A DNA stretch of 64,000 bases, taken from contig CAJTKA010000011.1 in NCBI GenBank assembly GCA_910576815.1, positions 21,129 to 85,128 of the forward strand. The letters are read 5' to 3'. The notes under the pieces were generated by a model. That model saw only the letters and a program-made list of their open reading frames with translations. It was not told the origin of the DNA and made no database searches. This stretch comes from an uncultured Lachnospiraceae bacterium. Its GTDB lineage: Bacteria; Bacillota; Clostridia; Lachnospirales; Lachnospiraceae. Below, piece after piece: positions 62,945-64,000 of the stretch (position 1 is the stretch's first letter; every line of letters starts with the position of its first letter). The position numbers were made by a program, and so were the translations under genes.

Positions 62945-63463
62945 TTATTGTTTGGCATCAAAAGCCTTGGTCGCTGTTCCGATCACATCACCGGTATTGT
63001 AGGCTTCTCTGTTATAATTCGCCGTCTCCGGCGCCTTATTCATAGCCTGAATCACCTGCATATTGAACTGCACCAGCTCAAGCGCATTTTCAATCAACTC
63101 CCTGTTCTGTTCGTTGATCTGCTTGACTGCAAGCACATTCCTGCGCAGATCATCAAATACCGATGCCAGCCTCGCCTGTTCCTGCGGCCTGGCCGCCAGC
63201 ATTTTGATCAAGTCTGCAATTTTCAGCTTCGTAACATCCTTGTTAAGTACGTTCGCAATATCATTGACAGCGTCAATTCTCTGTTTATCCAGATGGTTGA
63301 TCCTGCTTACGATGATTTGCTCCTCATCCGTGATTTCCGCTAAAACCTTGATATCGTCAGACACAATGACGGGTGTTTTCTTCATAGACAGCGCTAACAG
63401 ATTCCCATACTCCAGATTTTCCTTTTCCAAAACCTCGATCAAGGTTTCCATTAAGCTTGCCAC
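62945..63463 (-). CDS. flgN: FlgK/FlgL chaperone FlgN
   Basis: 172 residues, helical throughout, with the family start LMETLIEVLEKENLEYGNLLALSMKKTPVIVSDD and a later LINEQNRELIENAL-like stretch. FlgN binds the C-termini of the junction proteins before export. It lies between flgM and flgK, which supports the call. Confidence 0.88.
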   Translation of the reverse strand: MASLMETLIEVLEKENLEYGNLLALSMKKTPVIVSDDIKVLAEITDEEQIIVSRINHLDKQRIDAVNDIANVLNKDVTKLKIADLIKMLAARPQEQARLASVFDDLRRNVLAVKQINEQNRELIENALELVQFNMQVIQAMNKAPETANYNREAYNTGDVIGTATKAFDAKQ

Positions 63464-63505
63464 GCCAAACCCTCCCGTGGTACATTCCTTTTTGAATCAC
63501 CACAC

Positions 63506-63787
63506 CTACAGATTCTCAATTTCCTCATACTGCTTTAACAGTTTTTCCGCAAAGCTCTCGCTGCTCACCTGATACGTGCCGTTTGCAATACCAGCCTTGA
63601 TAGGAGCTACAAGCTCGCTTCTGACGTCCTCCGCTGCTGCAACTGCATTCTTCGCGGTCTGGATGTCCTTACCGATACTGGAAATATGAATCCTGTCAGT
63701 TTCCGCGTTCTTCGCGGTATTCTGCGTCTTAGCTCTGCTTTTTGCACCATAAACCTGTTGTACCTGTGTATAAGCTTCGATACGCAT
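63506..63787 (-). CDS. flgM: anti-sigma-28 factor FlgM
   Basis: 93 residues from ATG 63787 with GGGGGAA 7-8 nt upstream; the frame continues 11 codons further but without a ribosome site. MRIEAYTQVQQVYG at the start and VRSELVAPIKAGIANGTYQVSSESFAEKLL at the end are the FlgM signatures. It holds sigma-28 inactive until exported through the finished hook. It is itself transcribed from a sigma-28 promoter. Confidence 0.93.
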   Translation of the reverse strand: MRIEAYTQVQQVYGAKSRAKTQNTAKNAETDRIHISSIGKDIQTAKNAVAAAEDVRSELVAPIKAGIANGTYQVSSESFAEKLLKQYEEIENL

Positions 63788-63855
63788 ACCGGATTCCCCC
63801 TTCCTGCATTTCCTTTGCACAGGAAATTCTTTACTTACAATAACTTACACTATTA

Positions 63856-63882
63856 GTATCGGTCTTTTTCGCAAAGACTTTA
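63856..63882 (-). promoter_or_regulatory. sigma-28 promoter of flgM operon
   Basis: Minus strand TAAA (63882-63879), 15 bp, ACCGATAC (63863-63856). It should drive flgM through csrA. Confidence 0.82.
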
Positions 63883-63901
63883 GGCTTTTTCTAAAAAAAG
63901 C

Positions 63902-63931
63902 GAAGAAACGCCGAAATATCGACGTTTCTTC
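63902..63931 (-). terminator. terminator after tRNA-Leu
   Basis: Perfect 9-bp arms GAAGAAACG and CGTTTCTTC extended by CGA/TCG, followed by seven T on the minus strand. It ends the tRNA transcript just before the flgM promoter. Confidence 0.85.
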
Positions 63932-63945
63932 TGATTGTTAAATAG

Positions 63946-64000
63946 TGCCGGCGACCGGAATCGAACCGGTACGGGAGGTTAGTCCCGCAGGATTTTAAGT
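63946..64000 (-). tRNA. tRNA-Leu (anticodon UAA), 5' part outside window
   Basis: The 3' part is present: anticodon loop CTTAAAA with anticodon TAA (63997-63995), the 3' anticodon stem TCCTG, a variable arm CGGGACTAACCTCCCG, T loop GGTTCGATTCC and the acceptor end GCCGGCA. CCA is not encoded. The long variable arm and anticodon identify leucine. Confidence 0.9.

Overview
The window looks like a chromosomal segment of a motile Gram-positive anaerobe of the Clostridia, most likely a Lachnospiraceae member. The grounds are moderate-to-high GC, consensus AGGAGG ribosome sites, a DUF4250/DUF5722/DUF975 gene complement, a CIRCE element on clpB, addAB rather than recBCD, and a flagellar locus with FliW-CsrA control. 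The genus is not certain. No CRISPR array, prophage, plasmid gene or rRNA was found.

Region 1 (1-11300), all on the minus strand: a partial DUF5722 protein, a polysaccharide deacetylase, a DUF975 membrane protein with a VanRS-like two-component system behind an 11-bp-period direct repeat, an iron-sulfur ASKHA activator preceded by a small DUF4250 gene, an S66 peptidase, and clpB under HrcA control.

Region 2 (11300-24000): a scar joining the start of an XRE regulator to the end of an ABC transporter gene, an NhaC antiporter, an internally deleted inositol monophosphatase, a cyclic-nucleotide-binding protein, a candidate small RNA, bioY with a BirA operator, a cysteine desulfurase, a PatB-type C-S lyase, a BlaI/BlaR1 pair and a heterodimeric ABC exporter.

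Region 3 (24000-42000): a ChvE/Ggu-type sugar ABC transporter with two tandem permeases and a binding protein whose signal peptide is lost at a palindrome, a DHH phosphoesterase, addBA, a small divergent gene, and a cysK-metNIQ operon behind an Rrf2-type operator.

Region 4 (42000-64000) is a flagellar filament locus. On the minus strand lie flgM-flgN-flgK-flgK2-flgL-fliW-csrA, flaG-fliD-fliS-fliT-like, and fliC; each unit has a clear sigma-28 promoter, and fliC carries a CsrA-binding hairpin in its leader. Interleaved on the plus strand are two glycosyltransferase islands: CgeB-like plus four GT2-TPR paralogues, and GT4 plus an unknown protein plus a second CgeB-like. Their position suggests that they glycosylate flagellin. 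A partial tRNA-Leu(UAA) closes the window.
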